A DNA stretch of 64,000 nt from an uncultured Paraprevotella sp. (GCA_900546665.1 URDY01000014.1:1-64000), one strand, 5' to 3'. Positions 53,988-63,541 are shown, numbered from the stretch's first letter. Program-made: numbers and translations. Notes: generated by a model not told the origin, from the sequence alone.

Positions 53988-55001
53988 TTATTGCTTCTTG
54001 AAGTCCTTGATGATGCCCTGACAAATCCATTCAGCAAGAGCCTGACGGTTGCTTTCCAGAATCAGCCGTTTGCGGTCCTTTTCATTTTGCAGGTTGCCGA
54101 GTTCCAGAAATACACCCGGAGGATTGGAATTCTTGAGTACATACAGATTGCGTGCACTTACTGTGCCGCTGAATCCCCGATTGGGCTGATGCTTGTCATA
54201 TTTGTGTTCAAATGTCTGGTGTATGTTTTCTGCCAGTCGTCTGCCATATTTGCTTCCTTCATGATGATAGAAGAAGACGTCTACCTGATCCGAGCGTCCG
54301 CGACTGTCTACGTGGATAAATATGGCCCGTTTATAACGTGATTTGTCTTTATAGGTCAAATTATTGATTTTCCTGCATCTTTGTTGAAGTCGGGCAACCT
54401 GATCCAAAGGTATGGGATCACCCATACAGGTTTCTCGCTTGCTGTTGTCAAGATATCTGTCGTTGCGGATGCCGTCCTTGGCGTCTTGTATGATGAAATG
54501 TACCTTGGCACCATGCGACAAAAGACAGCGTCCCAGGCGGAGGATAATGTCATAAGCATATTCATCTTCGTGTAATTCGCGTTTGCCAACCTTGCTGATT
54601 GCACCGGGATCCGGTCCGCCGTGTCCGCTGACCAGATAGAAGCATGCCCCTTCCAGTTTGCGGGAAGTGATCCTGACGTTTTCATATCTGGAACCCAACA
54701 GAGGTTCGTTTACGGTAGACGATTTTTTCTTGTTACTGGAAGTCCTGTCATTGCTACTCCGGCTTGCTCCCTCAGGCAGCAAATAAGTTTTGCCGAGGAT
54801 CAGACCGCCGTCCTTGGTGAATTTGTTTTTGTTTAGGCGAATAAATTCCTTGCGTAGTTTGGGAGTATTGCAATGGTATCTTTGCAGAAAAGTGGTGATG
54901 CCATCCCCGTCTTTGGGCTTGGCCCGTTCCTGTGCCTGCAGCGTGATTTGGCTACAGCACAATAACACTATAATGGTAAGTAAGATTTTCCAGATTCTCA
55001 T
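53988..55001 (-). CDS. N-acetylmuramoyl-L-alanine amidase (Amidase_3)
   Basis: This 337-residue exported enzyme has a signal peptide ending near residue 23 (ITLQAQ). Residues about 30-80 may form a LysM-like domain (ITTFLQRYHCNTPKLRKEFIRLNKNKF). The Amidase_3 domain (about 120-335) has zinc ligands in VSGHGGPDPGA, ELHEDEYAYDI and AIFIHVDS, and the catalytic glutamate in GVFLELGNLQNEKD. It cleaves the bond between MurNAc and the peptide during cell separation. It is monocistronic on the minus strand. Confidence 0.92.
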   Translation of the reverse strand: MRIWKILLTIIVLLCCSQITLQAQERAKPKDGDGITTFLQRYHCNTPKLRKEFIRLNKNKFTKDGGLILGKTYLLPEGASRSSNDRTSSNKKKSSTVNEPLLGSRYENVRITSRKLEGACFYLVSGHGGPDPGAISKVGKRELHEDEYAYDIILRLGRCLLSHGAKVHFIIQDAKDGIRNDRYLDNSKRETCMGDPIPLDQVARLQQRCRKINNLTYKDKSRYKRAIFIHVDSRGRSDQVDVFFYHHEGSKYGRRLAENIHQTFEHKYDKHQPNRGFSGTVSARNLYVLKNSNPPGVFLELGNLQNEKDRKRLILESNRQALAEWICQGIIKDFKKQ

Positions 55002-55171
55002 ACTTGCAAATATACTAAAAAAAAGTGTCTGAAAGGTATAAATTACACTTTTTTATATGGAATCGTTTTTTTGTTTGGCCTTGTTTTTCAACTTGATAGT
55101 CCGATTGCTTGATGAAAGATAAACGTGTGTGATGCTAACAAAAGAGGGAATGTCAGAGTGAGTGTAAAAAG

Positions 55172-55210
55172 AAAATCCCCAGTCTGTTTTTATTCAGAAG
55201 GGGATTTTTC
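55172..55210 (-). terminator. Terminator of the gatC-kduI operon
   Basis: AAAATCCCC pairs with GGGGATTTT around a 19-base loop; T-rich sequence follows on the minus strand. Confidence 0.8.
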
Positions 55211-55237
55211 CTTGAAAAAAAATTATAAAGATAAAGT

Positions 55238-56173
55238 TTATTTCATGTCCAGATATTCAATCTTGTCCATATCGCCATAATCGAGGTTTTCACCGGCCAT
55301 ACCCCAGATGAACATGTAGTTGCTGGTTCCGGCTGCTGCATGAATAGACCATTCTGGTGACATGATGGCCTGTTCGTTATGCAACCATACAAGACGTTCT
55401 TCCTGAGGCTCACCCATCAGATGGCAGATAGCATTACCTTCCGGTACGTTGAAATAGAAATAAGCTTCGATACGACGGCTGTGTGTATGAGCCGGCATGG
55501 TGTTCCATACGCTACCGGGTTTCAGCTCTGTCAATCCCATTTGCAACTGGCAGGTACCGCCATTCTTGGCTTTCTCGAGTACAGGCTTGATCATCAGCTG
55601 ATTGATGACGCGGTCGTTGCTTTCTTCCATTTTTCCGGCTTTCAGCTGGTTGGCCTGAGTTGCTTTCTTGTTGTCTGGATTGCAGCTCAGCAACTGAGTA
55701 GCGTAGCTGCGGTGAGCGGTAGCCGAGTTAATATAGAACTTGGCCGGTTTTGAAGCATCGGTACTTTTGAAAGTAACGTCCTTGTTTCCGCTGCCGACAT
55801 AGAGTGCATCCTTGAATCCCAGTTTATATTCTTTGCCGTCTACTGTTACAATACCTTCTCCACCGATATTGATGACACCCAATTCACGGGCAAAGAGGAA
55901 ATAAGGCGCTTTAAGCGGATCAATGGTTTCCAGCTTCAGTGTCTTGTTTACTGGCATGGCTCCACCGAAGATAAAGCGGTCATACATGGAGTAAGTTACG
56001 TTGATTTCATCGGCTACCATAACTTTTTCCATCACGAATGCCTCACGCAGACGTTGAGTATCGTACGTTTTGACGTCAAGTGGATTGCAGGCTAATTGCA
56101 TCTTGTAATTGACCTGAGAATAACCCGTCAAGGCTGCAAATCCCAGACACATGGCTAAAACAATTCTTTTCAT
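55238..56173 (-). CDS. kduI: KduI-family 5-keto-4-deoxyuronate isomerase with signal peptide
   Basis: This enzyme of about 311 residues converts 5-keto-4-deoxyuronate to 3-deoxy-D-glycero-2,5-hexodiulosonate in uronate breakdown. The KduI body is clear: [33 protein letters not shown] and the metal site [18 protein letters not shown] (two His and one Glu), with a later His in [21 protein letters not shown]. Unlike the cytoplasmic enterobacterial enzyme, it starts with [20 protein letters not shown], a typical signal peptide, so it should act in the periplasm. It follows the GatC-like transporter gene on the same strand. ATG 56173 is chosen; 56179 is an alternative. Confidence 0.9.
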   Translation of the reverse strand: MKRIVLAMCLGFAALTGYSQVNYKMQLACNPLDVKTYDTQRLREAFVMEKVMVADEINVTYSMYDRFIFGGAMPVNKTLKLETIDPLKAPYFLFARELGVINIGGEGIVTVDGKEYKLGFKDALYVGSGNKDVTFKSTDASKPAKFYINSATAHRSYATQLLSCNPDNKKATQANQLKAGKMEESNDRVINQLMIKPVLEKAKNGGTCQLQMGLTELKPGSVWNTMPAHTHSRRIEAYFYFNVPEGNAICHLMGEPQEERLVWLHNEQAIMSPEWSIHAAAGTSNYMFIWGMAGENLDYGDMDKIEYLDMK

Positions 56174-56237
56174 AAACATAAGTAATTTTAATATAATGAT
56201 AGGATAATGTTGTTCGTTTTATGTATGTTACGACATT

Positions 56238-57617
56238 TTACCATTTATGTTTTTTGATGGCATTACGGTTCCATAACATCAGTCCAAGAGTACATACGAT
56301 CAGTACCAACGGACCGACGATGCGTATGCTGTGGGTGAGATGGAAGATAACCCATGCCAATGGACTTGATGCAAAGTCGAGTGCACCACCTTCGAAGCCC
56401 TCAGGAATCTGCACCGCTGTATCCTTGGTGATGGCAAATACGTCTTTTGCTGCACTTGTGAAATAAGGTGCCAGATTGGTAACAAAGTAAAGTCCGATTA
56501 CCATCATGACCAGACCGATGATGAATGTTTTCAGAACGTTTCCTTTTGTGATGGGAAGTATCAGTGGGAATACGTAGAACATACCGGCCAATGAAGCCAA
56601 TGGTAAGAACTGGTTACCAGGAAGAACTACTGCCAAAAACAAGGTGACCGGGATCAGAAGCAATGAAACAACCAAAGTTGCCGGATGGCCGATGACCAAT
56701 GCAGGACTCATACCAATATGCAGACCGGCATTTTCTCCAAATTTTTTGGCAATGATCTGACGGGTTGCATCAGAAATCGGACGCAATCCTTCAATGAACA
56801 GACTGGTAATACGTGGGATAAGTTCCATGACAGCTCCCATCTTGATACCTAATCCCAATATGCCGGGAATGCCGTCCACCAGTTCCTGGCTGTTCTTGCA
56901 GGCTAATGCGCCGATACCGCAACCAACCAGTACACCGAGGAACAGAGGTTCACCCAAAAGTCCGAATTTCTTTTTCATTCCTTCCGCATCGATATTCAGT
57001 TTGTCAAAACCGGGAATAAGATCCAAAATCTTATTGATAATCAAGGCAAACGGAACAAAACCCTGACAGAAAGGCTGCGGAATGGAGATTCCGTCCATCT
57101 TGTCATAGAACTTCTGGAATTTGGGAGCCGTATAATCTGCCAGAACCAATGTGAGGATATAACAGATGATGGCAGCGAAGAATCCCCATGCGATATTGTC
57201 CATCGTATAATATACCATGGCGCCGATAAAGGCGAAATGCCAATAGTTCCATAAGTCGATGTTGACAGTTTTGGTAGTCTTGGTCAGCAGCATGACAATA
57301 TTGACAGCGAGGCAGACCGGAATGATAAAGGCACCTACTGAAGTGTTGTAGGCTACTGCCGCAGCGGCCGGCCATCCCATATCGAAAACCTCAAGGTTAA
57401 GTTCGTAAATTTCTACTACCTTTGACAGGGCCGGACTCAGACTGGTGGTTAATAAGGCGGTGATCACGGAAAGACCGACGAAACCGACTCCGACGTAAAG
57501 ACCGCTTTGCAGCGCTTTGCTGAATTTGATTTTAATACACACACCCAGTATCGTAAAGATAATAGGCATCATGACTGCGGCGCCAAGGCCGATAATGTAA
57601 CTGAATACAGCCTCCAT
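56238..57617 (-). CDS. PTS IIC-type permease (GatC-like), orphan
   Basis: This 459-residue polytopic membrane protein fits the galactitol PTS IIC family. Landmarks are YIIGLGAAVMMPIIFTILGV (1-25), YVGVGFVGLSVITALL and YNTSVGAFIIPVCLAVNI. It also has GLLGEPLFLGVLVGCGIG with the conserved GEP and a histidine region LHIGMSPALVIGHPATLV. There are about nine to ten helices. No IIA, IIB, HPr or enzyme I gene is near, and Bacteroidetes generally lack a working PTS. It may therefore act as a non-phosphorylating transporter. Pairing with exported KduI suggests uptake of an isomerised ketouronate; that is inference. Confidence 0.88.
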   Translation of the reverse strand: MEAVFSYIIGLGAAVMMPIIFTILGVCIKIKFSKALQSGLYVGVGFVGLSVITALLTTSLSPALSKVVEIYELNLEVFDMGWPAAAAVAYNTSVGAFIIPVCLAVNIVMLLTKTTKTVNIDLWNYWHFAFIGAMVYYTMDNIAWGFFAAIICYILTLVLADYTAPKFQKFYDKMDGISIPQPFCQGFVPFALIINKILDLIPGFDKLNIDAEGMKKKFGLLGEPLFLGVLVGCGIGALACKNSQELVDGIPGILGLGIKMGAVMELIPRITSLFIEGLRPISDATRQIIAKKFGENAGLHIGMSPALVIGHPATLVVSLLLIPVTLFLAVVLPGNQFLPLASLAGMFYVFPLILPITKGNVLKTFIIGLVMMVIGLYFVTNLAPYFTSAAKDVFAITKDTAVQIPEGFEGGALDFASSPLAWVIFHLTHSIRIVGPLVLIVCTLGLMLWNRNAIKKHKW

Positions 57618-57660
57618 ACTTTTGTTTTTCTTAGTGTTAACTCTTTTTGGAAATTTTTGG

Positions 57661-57691
57661 CGAAGTTACTCAAAATAATTGGTAACGCAAA
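57661..57691 (-). promoter_or_regulatory. Promoter of the gatC-kduI operon
   Basis: On the minus strand TTTG (57688-57691) and TAACTTCG (57661-57668) are separated by 19 nt, the usual Bacteroidales -33/-7 spacing, 44 nt before the gatC ATG. Confidence 0.6.
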
Positions 57692-57722
57692 CAATTAAGA
57701 AAGAAAACTGTTTTTTTTGTAG

Positions 57723-57758
57723 TAAAAAAGGCTGACCGGATTATCTTCCGGACAGCCT
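57723..57758 (-). terminator. Terminator of the copA operon
   Basis: AGGCTG and CAGCCT with inner CCGG/CCGG form the hairpin at 57729-57758; on the minus strand it runs into a T tract. Confidence 0.88.
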
Positions 57759-57781
57759 GGAACTTTGATTCGAAGAAAGAT

Positions 57782-58624
57782 TTAAATAAAACATTCTGGT
57801 TCACGGCGCGCACTGAAATTCTGGTAGAGATAAGCCGTAAACGGTGTATCGAAAGTGCGGGCTCCTACCGGACAGAATTTGACACAGGCACAACACTTGC
57901 TGCAACGGTTGGCATCAGTCGTCGATATGCCGTCTTTTATTTCTATAGCTCCTGTCGGACAGAAACTTACGCAGTCTCCACAACCATAACACAAGTCGTT
58001 TACTTCCGGAGCCATTGGTGCGGATGCCTTGGGTTCCTTGTATGGAACATGGCCTTTCATTGCTGGTGTCTGGATCAGTTCGGCAAGAGGCTGGCTGTAT
58101 TCAAGTGAGAAATCTTTGGATAGAACGTCCGGATGTTGACCCGGACAAATCATGTTGCAAAGTTTGTTGAAAGCCTGTCGGCCGAATGTTCTGGCCTTTT
58201 CCAGATCTTCCTGATCCGGCCGTCCGGCTGCTACCGGCATTTCCGGTCGGCTATAGGAATGTTCGCCTACGAATGCTGCGCCGCAAAGCGGTGTGAATCC
58301 CAGTTCCTGAAGCCGGTCGCGCAGTTGTACAAGGGCATCTTCATAATCACGGTTACCATAAACTACGACAGGAATGGCTACGCTGTTTTCGCCCCGTAAC
58401 CGGCTGATGCGTTCCAATGCAGCCGGTGCGACCAGTCCGCCATAAACGGGGGCAGCCACGATGCAGATGCTGTCTTTGACCATAATGGGATCCGTCCTGA
58501 AGTCGGTAGTCAGGTCGGTTTCCTGGTGTCTGGCAATTTCTAAGCCTTCGGCGATGGCTCGTGCCACTTTCTGTGAAGTGCGTGTTGGTGAGTAATACAC
58601 CACATTCATGACATTCAGTTTCAT
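57782..58624 (-). CDS. EFR1-type flavodoxin/ferredoxin fusion
   Basis: This 280-residue cytoplasmic redox protein has an N-terminal flavodoxin-like domain with the FMN phosphate-binding YYSPTRTSQKVARAIAEGL, then AAPVYGGLVAPAALERI. A C-terminal ferredoxin domain carries two [4Fe-4S] motifs (CYGCGDCVSFCPTGA and CSKCCACVKFCPVGA). I chose ATG 58624 (MKLNVMNVVYYSPTRTS), 28 bp after copA; the longer frame runs back into copA. Being cotranscribed with copA, it may supply electrons for copper or redox stress repair, but its partners are unknown. Confidence 0.85.
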   Translation of the reverse strand: MKLNVMNVVYYSPTRTSQKVARAIAEGLEIARHQETDLTTDFRTDPIMVKDSICIVAAPVYGGLVAPAALERISRLRGENSVAIPVVVYGNRDYEDALVQLRDRLQELGFTPLCGAAFVGEHSYSRPEMPVAAGRPDQEDLEKARTFGRQAFNKLCNMICPGQHPDVLSKDFSLEYSQPLAELIQTPAMKGHVPYKEPKASAPMAPEVNDLCYGCGDCVSFCPTGAIEIKDGISTTDANRCSKCCACVKFCPVGARTFDTPFTAYLYQNFSARREPECFI

Positions 58625-58652
58625 ACGTTTCAGATTTGAGGGTTCATGTTTG

Positions 58653-61127
58653 TCAGGATAAAGGTTTGATGGTAAATCCTTCCGGATCCAATGCCTTCTG
58701 TAGTTCTTCAAGTGGTTTTTCACCTTCCGAGAATTGGATTGTGGCTTCTGCCGGATCGAGTGTAACGCTTGCCTGAACACCGTCGATGCTGTTCAGAGCC
58801 TGTTCTGCATGCATACGGCAATGATTGCACATCATGCCGTCGATTTTGTATTTCTTTTCCATGTGACTGAAATTTGGAGTTAAAACTTGATTGTCTTCTT
58901 TTCTGTTAATACGGATTTTTCTTATTCTCAGACTGTTGGTTACTACGCTGACACTACTCATGGCCATGGCGGCACCGGCAATCATCGGGTTGAGCATAAA
59001 GCCGCAGACGGGATACAGGATACCTGCGGCTATCGGCACTCCGATCATATTGTAAACAAAGGCCCAGAACAGATTCTGGCGAATGGTGCGTACTGTCATC
59101 TGAGAAAGACGTATGGCCTCCGGAATTTTGGTCAGGTCTGATGAGATAATGGTCATTTGTGCCACATCCATGGCAATATCGCTGCCTTTTCCCATGGCTA
59201 TGCTTAAATCCGCACGGGCCAGGGCTGCACTGTCGTTTATGCCGTCACCTGCCATGGCCACGTGATGTCCTTCGTTTTGCATCTGGCTGACGAATCCGGC
59301 CTTGTCGGCAGGTGAAACCTCTGCCTTATAGTGCCGTATGCCGGCATCTGCGGCAATGCGGGCTGCGGTGGCCTCGTTGTCACCGGTGAGCATGCAGACT
59401 TCTATTCCCATTTTGTTAAGTTCGGCTATTGCCGTGCGTGAACTGTCTTTGATACGGTCTGTAATGGCTGCAATGGCTATTGCCTTGTTCCGGTTGGCCA
59501 GATAAATGACAGACTGTCCTTTTTCAGACAGGCCGGCAGCGGTTTCTTTCAGCTTGTCGCTGATGGTGACGCCGTTCTCGTCCATCAGTTTGCGATTGCC
59601 GGCCAAAAGGCATTCTTCACGAAAACAGCCCTTTATACCTTTTCCGGTCAGACTCTCAACCCGGTCTATGGGTACTTCATGGCCGTTCAGGTGTTGCACC
59701 ACGGCTTCGGCCAGAGGATGCTCGGATCTTTTTTCCAGACTATAGAACAGGTCGGCATATTGCTTCCTTTCCTCTTCCTTTTCCCATACCATCCGGCTGA
59801 CCACGGGATGGCCTTCTGTGATAGTGCCTGTTTTGTCCAATATGACCAAGTCGGTCTGGCAGGCCGCTTCCAGACATTCTGCATTTTTGATAAGGATACC
59901 GGATTCGGCTCCTTTTCCTATGCCGACCATGATCGCTGTGGGCGTAGCCAGACCCAAAGCACAGGGACAGGCTATGATGAGGACAGTGACCAGAGCCAGC
60001 AGGCCATGGGTGAATCCTTCAGATGGTGCCAGCGCCCACCATAGTACGAATGACAGAAGCGCTATACCGATAATCGTAGGGACAAATACGGCGGCAATAC
60101 GGTCTACCAGTTTCTGAACCGGTGCCTTGCTGCCTTGTGCTTCCTGCACCATGCGGATAATGTTTGACAGAACGGTTTCAGAACCGACTTTGACAGCCCG
60201 GAAAGAGAGTGTACCTCGCTGATTGATGGTTCCGGCGAACACGGTTTCTCCTTTGTGCTTTTCTACCGGTATCGGTTCACCGTTCAGCATGCTTTCATCC
60301 ACGTATGACTGTCCGCTGACGACAATGCCGTCTACGGCTATTCTTTCTCCAGGGCGTGCCATGATGGTTTGTCCGCACCGGATATGTTCTATGGGGATTT
60401 CTTTAGTCTGTCCTCCGTCTTCCACAAGTAAGGCTGTGGCAGGTTGCAGACCCATCAGTTTGCGTATGGCTGCTGAAGTCTGTCCTTTTGCCCTTTCTTC
60501 CAGTGTCCGGCCTAACAGGATAAAAGCAATAATGACACTGGATGCTTCAAAGTAGACATGAGGTTCAAGACCGCGTTCCAACCAGAATTCGGGATAAAAC
60601 AGATTGAACAGGCTGAATACGTATGCAATGAGTGTACTGTTTGAAACCAGGGTGTCCATGTTGGCTGTTCCGTGGCGTAGCTGGCGCCATGCATTCAGGT
60701 GAAAATCACGCCCTAACCAGAATACCACAGGGGTTGCCAGTATCCACATGATGTAATTGGCATAAGGCATCTGCATGAAAAACATGCCGATAACGGCTAC
60801 CGGTAAAGCCAGCAATATGGCATAGACGGTGTGTTGCTTCAGACGGGTCAGTTTCTCATTATGGGCCAGTTCGGCTTTGTTCTCCAGTTCGCTTTTGCTG
60901 CCTTCAATCAGCAGGTCATATCCAGCAGCCTGTAACGCCGTTTTCAGCTTTTCCGGACTGCAGGCAGAGGCGTCGTATTCTACAGTAGCTGTGGCGGCTG
61001 CATAGTTGACCGCTGCATACCGGACACCTGGTTGGTTGTGGAGGGTCTTGTCAACTCTCGTGGCGCAGGCCGCACAACTCATGTCCAGTACGGGGAATGT
61101 TCTTTTTTCAATGTGTTCTTTTTCCAT
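58653..61127 (-). CDS. copA: Copper-exporting P1B-ATPase with C-terminal CopZ-like domain
   Basis: This 824-residue inner-membrane pump exports Cu(I). An N-terminal metal-binding domain has CAAC at 18-21. Then come the actuator (about 205-320), CPC in the sixth helix (387-389), the phosphorylation motif DKTGT (431-435) and [15 protein letters not shown] in the ATP-binding region. After the last helices a second HMA domain (about 756-824) carries MMCNHC (C767, C770) and looks just like a free copper chaperone, with an in-frame ATG (58862) at its start. Internal initiation could therefore yield CopZ separately. The AraC-type regulator gene lies upstream on the same strand. Confidence 0.95.
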   Translation of the reverse strand: MEKEHIEKRTFPVLDMSCAACATRVDKTLHNQPGVRYAAVNYAAATATVEYDASACSPEKLKTALQAAGYDLLIEGSKSELENKAELAHNEKLTRLKQHTVYAILLALPVAVIGMFFMQMPYANYIMWILATPVVFWLGRDFHLNAWRQLRHGTANMDTLVSNSTLIAYVFSLFNLFYPEFWLERGLEPHVYFEASSVIIAFILLGRTLEERAKGQTSAAIRKLMGLQPATALLVEDGGQTKEIPIEHIRCGQTIMARPGERIAVDGIVVSGQSYVDESMLNGEPIPVEKHKGETVFAGTINQRGTLSFRAVKVGSETVLSNIIRMVQEAQGSKAPVQKLVDRIAAVFVPTIIGIALLSFVLWWALAPSEGFTHGLLALVTVLIIACPCALGLATPTAIMVGIGKGAESGILIKNAECLEAACQTDLVILDKTGTITEGHPVVSRMVWEKEEERKQYADLFYSLEKRSEHPLAEAVVQHLNGHEVPIDRVESLTGKGIKGCFREECLLAGNRKLMDENGVTISDKLKETAAGLSEKGQSVIYLANRNKAIAIAAITDRIKDSSRTAIAELNKMGIEVCMLTGDNEATAARIAADAGIRHYKAEVSPADKAGFVSQMQNEGHHVAMAGDGINDSAALARADLSIAMGKGSDIAMDVAQMTIISSDLTKIPEAIRLSQMTVRTIRQNLFWAFVYNMIGVPIAAGILYPVCGFMLNPMIAGAAMAMSSVSVVTNSLRIRKIRINRKEDNQVLTPNFSHMEKKYKIDGMMCNHCRMHAEQALNSIDGVQASVTLDPAEATIQFSEGEKPLEELQKALDPEGFTIKPLS

Positions 61128-61160
61128 GATTCTTATTTGCTTCCAGCATTTTTACGTAGG

Positions 61161-61168
61161 CAAAGTTA
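61161..61168 (-). promoter_or_regulatory. -7 box of copA
   Basis: The minus strand reads TAACTTTG, fitting TAnnTTTG, 34 nt upstream of the copA ATG. Confidence 0.55.
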
Positions 61169-61258
61169 GCTTGTTCGGCATGGCTTTTTTTATAGAATTA
61201 TGGAGCATTTTTATATCTTTTTGATCTGCCATCCCATGTATGCCGTAGGAATGACAAG

Positions 61259-61831
61259 TCATATTTTGTCCAATGGCATCCGGGACTGTTTTTTCTGCTG
61301 TTTGTATTGTCGCGGGGTAAGTCCTGTCTGCATTTTGAATTGTGTGCTCAGATGGGCCGTACTGGAATAATTCAGTTTGTCTGCTATTTCGTTAAGATTC
61401 AGTTCGTCATATTCAAGCAGTTCCTTTACGCGTTCAATCCTTTGGGCAATAAAATACTTTTCGATGGTACACCCCTGTGCTTCAGAGAATATTTTGCTTA
61501 GTGTACTGTAGTCTTGACGGCATTCATCAGACAGATATTGTGAAAGGTTGATTTTGAGAGATCCGTTTTTCCGATGTATCAGGTTGATGATGAGTTGTTT
61601 GATATGCTCAACGGTTCGGGTATGGTTGTCTTCTATAAGTTCGAATCCCAAAGCGCATAAGGCAGAACGGATCTGTTCGTATTGGGAGGCCGATGGTGTA
61701 TCTGGCAGTTCTGCCTGTCCCAGTCTGACTGTGACCGGTGTCCAACCCAAACGGTTAAGCACGTCAGTGACGACCATGATACAACGGTCGCATACCATAT
61801 TCTTGATGTAAATCGTACAGTTCGTTTTCAT
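61259..61831 (-). CDS. AraC-family regulator with HMA-like metal-sensing N terminus
   Basis: This 190-residue protein starts MKTNCTIYIKNMVCDRCIMVV at ATG 61831. The N-terminal domain (about 1-75) has the fold pattern of a heavy-metal-associated domain, with MVCDRC placing cysteines at 14 and 17, the copper-binding spacing. The C-terminal domain (about 85-185) is an AraC helix-turn-helix: RIERVKELLEYDELNLNEIADKLNYSSTAHLSTQFKMQTGLTPRQYK. It is upstream of copA on the same strand with a promoter-like box between them. It is probably a copper-responsive activator of copA; sensing and target are inferred from domain and position. Confidence 0.85.
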   Translation of the reverse strand: MKTNCTIYIKNMVCDRCIMVVTDVLNRLGWTPVTVRLGQAELPDTPSASQYEQIRSALCALGFELIEDNHTRTVEHIKQLIINLIHRKNGSLKINLSQYLSDECRQDYSTLSKIFSEAQGCTIEKYFIAQRIERVKELLEYDELNLNEIADKLNYSSTAHLSTQFKMQTGLTPRQYKQQKKQSRMPLDKI

Positions 61832-61855
61832 CTGATGGACAATCTGCTTGATATG

Positions 61856-61863
61856 CAAAGATA
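61856..61863 (-). promoter_or_regulatory. -7 box of the AraC regulator gene
   Basis: The minus strand reads TATCTTTG, fitting TAnnTTTG, 25 nt before the ATG at 61831. Confidence 0.5.
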
Positions 61864-62080
61864 ATACATCCGTTTGTAAAATCACTGGTCATGAGTTGAA
61901 ATCTCATGAAATGGTAAAGAAGAAAAAACTTCAGGATGTGTGGTTGTCATAGCCCCGCAGGTAAATGTGAAATATTTGCAGTGTAGGATGTTTTTATGAC
62001 AAGGTGAAACTTTCAGTCTGATGACGGACTGAAGAACCGAACGTATTCCCTTATCTGTATTGTATCTGCAAAATGTCCTT

Positions 62081-62160
62081 CACCTATTCACACAGCTTGT
62101 CTTTTAGGACGTTATGGGTGAACCTTCCTTTGCGTCCCCTTCACTTCTCCTTCACTTTCC
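62081..62160 (+). repeat. CTTCAC repeat cluster
   Basis: CCTTCAC recurs at about 62080, 62138, 62150 and 62162, with spacers of differing length, and its complement GTGAAGG occurs at about 62328. The unit is pyrimidine-rich on the plus strand. Confidence 0.5.
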
Positions 62161-62216
62161 CCTTCACCTGCTTATGGAATGGAAACTTAGGTAAAATCAT
62201 AATAATTTACAATTTT

Positions 62217-62281
62217 AAAAAAGTAAGGTTTACTTTTTTAAAACTAAAGCTTACTTTTTTTAAAGTAAGCCTTACTTTTTC
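62217..62281. repeat. GTAAG/CTTAC inverted repeat cluster
   Basis: AAAAGTAAGG, TTTACTTTTTT, GCTTACTTTTTTT, AAAGTAAGCC and TTACTTTTT alternate, so several different hairpins can form. The sequence is nearly free of other bases. Confidence 0.6.
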
Positions 62282-62621
62282 AGTTTCGAACTGTGATTAC
62301 AGGGCTGAAGTCCGAGATGAATGCCAAGTGAAGGGGTTTAATGTAATTTTTAAATATAATTAATTGTGAATCAATGTATTATAGAGTATAGTGAAGAGGT
62401 GAATATAATTTGGGTAAAAACACCTGATGGGGATGCCTCGGACAGGCAGGTAAAAATCAGGTTCCTTTTTTTCGAAAAAAGGTTTTTTCCTGGGACCCCA
62501 TTTCCTGTTTACAGCTTTGGTGTTTTCCTGTTTTCAAGGAAACTAATAAGAAGCATCAGGGCTTGTTAAGACGAAAATGCACGATACAGAATATTCGTCA
62601 GGCAAGTTGAATTATTTTTAT

Positions 62622-62629
62622 TATTTTTG
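62622..62629 (+). promoter_or_regulatory. -7 box upstream of the methyltransferase gene
   Basis: TATTTTTG fits TAnnTTTG; it implies a leader of about 135 nt before the ATG at 62771. Confidence 0.4.
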
Positions 62630-62770
62630 TACTTAAAGGATTAAAACATAAGAACGGAGGGGCTGACTTGCGATTTAAGGATACGAACGAAATAGGATAA
62701 TGTTTTGTTTTTGTATTCAAGAATATGAAGTTGTGAGAGGTTCTTTTCGATTTTAAAAACACATTAAAAG

Positions 62771-63505
62771 ATGAAACAAGGATTGTTGGAAAATGAATAC
62801 GACCCTATGGGGGCGGCTATCAGAGATTACTATGAAACGGGCAGAGCCGGACGGTTGCGTGTGTTTTCTTCTCAATTTGATGAAGATGAAATGCCGGTAG
62901 CTACGCTGTTCCGTAAAGAGGATGAAATGCCGTATATAGAACGTAAGGCGCTGGAATTGTGTAGCGGAAGTGTGCTGGATGTAGGAGGTGGTGCAGGCTG
63001 CCATAGTCTGGCGCTTCAGGACAGAGGGTTGGATGTGACGGCTGTGGATATATCAAAGTTGTCTGTGGAGGTCATGGAACGTCGCGGAGTGAAGAAGGCC
63101 TTAGCCGTAGATCTGTTTGATGAGTCTTTTGTCGGATGTTATGATACGGTACTGATGCTGATGAACGGATCGGGAGTCGTTGGCCGGTTGGAACGGATGC
63201 CGCTCTTTTTCAGAAGGATGAAGCAGCTGCTGTCGCCTCGGGGATGTGTACTTATGGATTCCAGTGACCTTCGTTACGTGTTTGAGGATGAAGACGGCTG
63301 TATGGATATAGATTTGAATGCGGCGTATTACGGTGAAGTGGATTTCAGAATGCAGTACAAGCAGATAAAAGGTCGCAGTTTTGATTGGCTGTATGTGGAT
63401 TTTGATACTCTTTCTTATTATGCGGCTGAGAACGGATTCAAGGCAGAGCGGATTGCTGACGGTTCGCATTATGATTATCTCGCGCGCCTGACCATGAATC
63501 AATAA
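62771..63505 (+). CDS. Class I SAM-dependent methyltransferase
   Basis: This 244-residue cytoplasmic enzyme has a SAM-binding motif I SVLDVGGGAGCHSLAL (about 71-86), an acidic motif II VTAVDIS and a post-motif region YDTVLMLMNGSGVVGRLERM. The C-terminal part has a YGEVDFRMQYKQIKGRSFDWLYVDFDTL segment. The substrate is unknown; the fold is that of small-molecule methyltransferases. It is monocistronic, with a long repeat-rich upstream region and a very stable terminator hairpin downstream. Confidence 0.8.
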   Translation: MKQGLLENEYDPMGAAIRDYYETGRAGRLRVFSSQFDEDEMPVATLFRKEDEMPYIERKALELCSGSVLDVGGGAGCHSLALQDRGLDVTAVDISKLSVEVMERRGVKKALAVDLFDESFVGCYDTVLMLMNGSGVVGRLERMPLFFRRMKQLLSPRGCVLMDSSDLRYVFEDEDGCMDIDLNAAYYGEVDFRMQYKQIKGRSFDWLYVDFDTLSYYAAENGFKAERIADGSHYDYLARLTMNQ

Positions 63506-63541
63506 TTGACTTTTTGAAGAATCCTGTTAAGGGAAGTGCCG

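Larger units (their letters stand above)
61886..62770. other. Long non-coding stretch with repeats
   Basis: No convincing gene is seen in 885 bp. It holds CTTCAC repeats (62080-62160), GTAAG/CTTAC repeats (62217-62281) and a TATTTTTG promoter-like box (62622-62629) for the methyltransferase gene. A 96-codon frame at 62073 is built from these repeats and is not accepted. Confidence 0.5.

Noticed and set aside
58625-58780. N-terminal extension of the flavodoxin/ferredoxin protein
   Set aside because: The extra 52 codons overlap the end of copA and show no domain features; the flavodoxin fold begins at the ATG at 58624.
62073-62363. 96-codon reading frame
   Set aside because: Its codons are made of the CTTCAC and GTAAG/CTTAC repeats; the composition (FTFPFTC, KKVRFTFLKLKLTF) reflects repeats, not selection.
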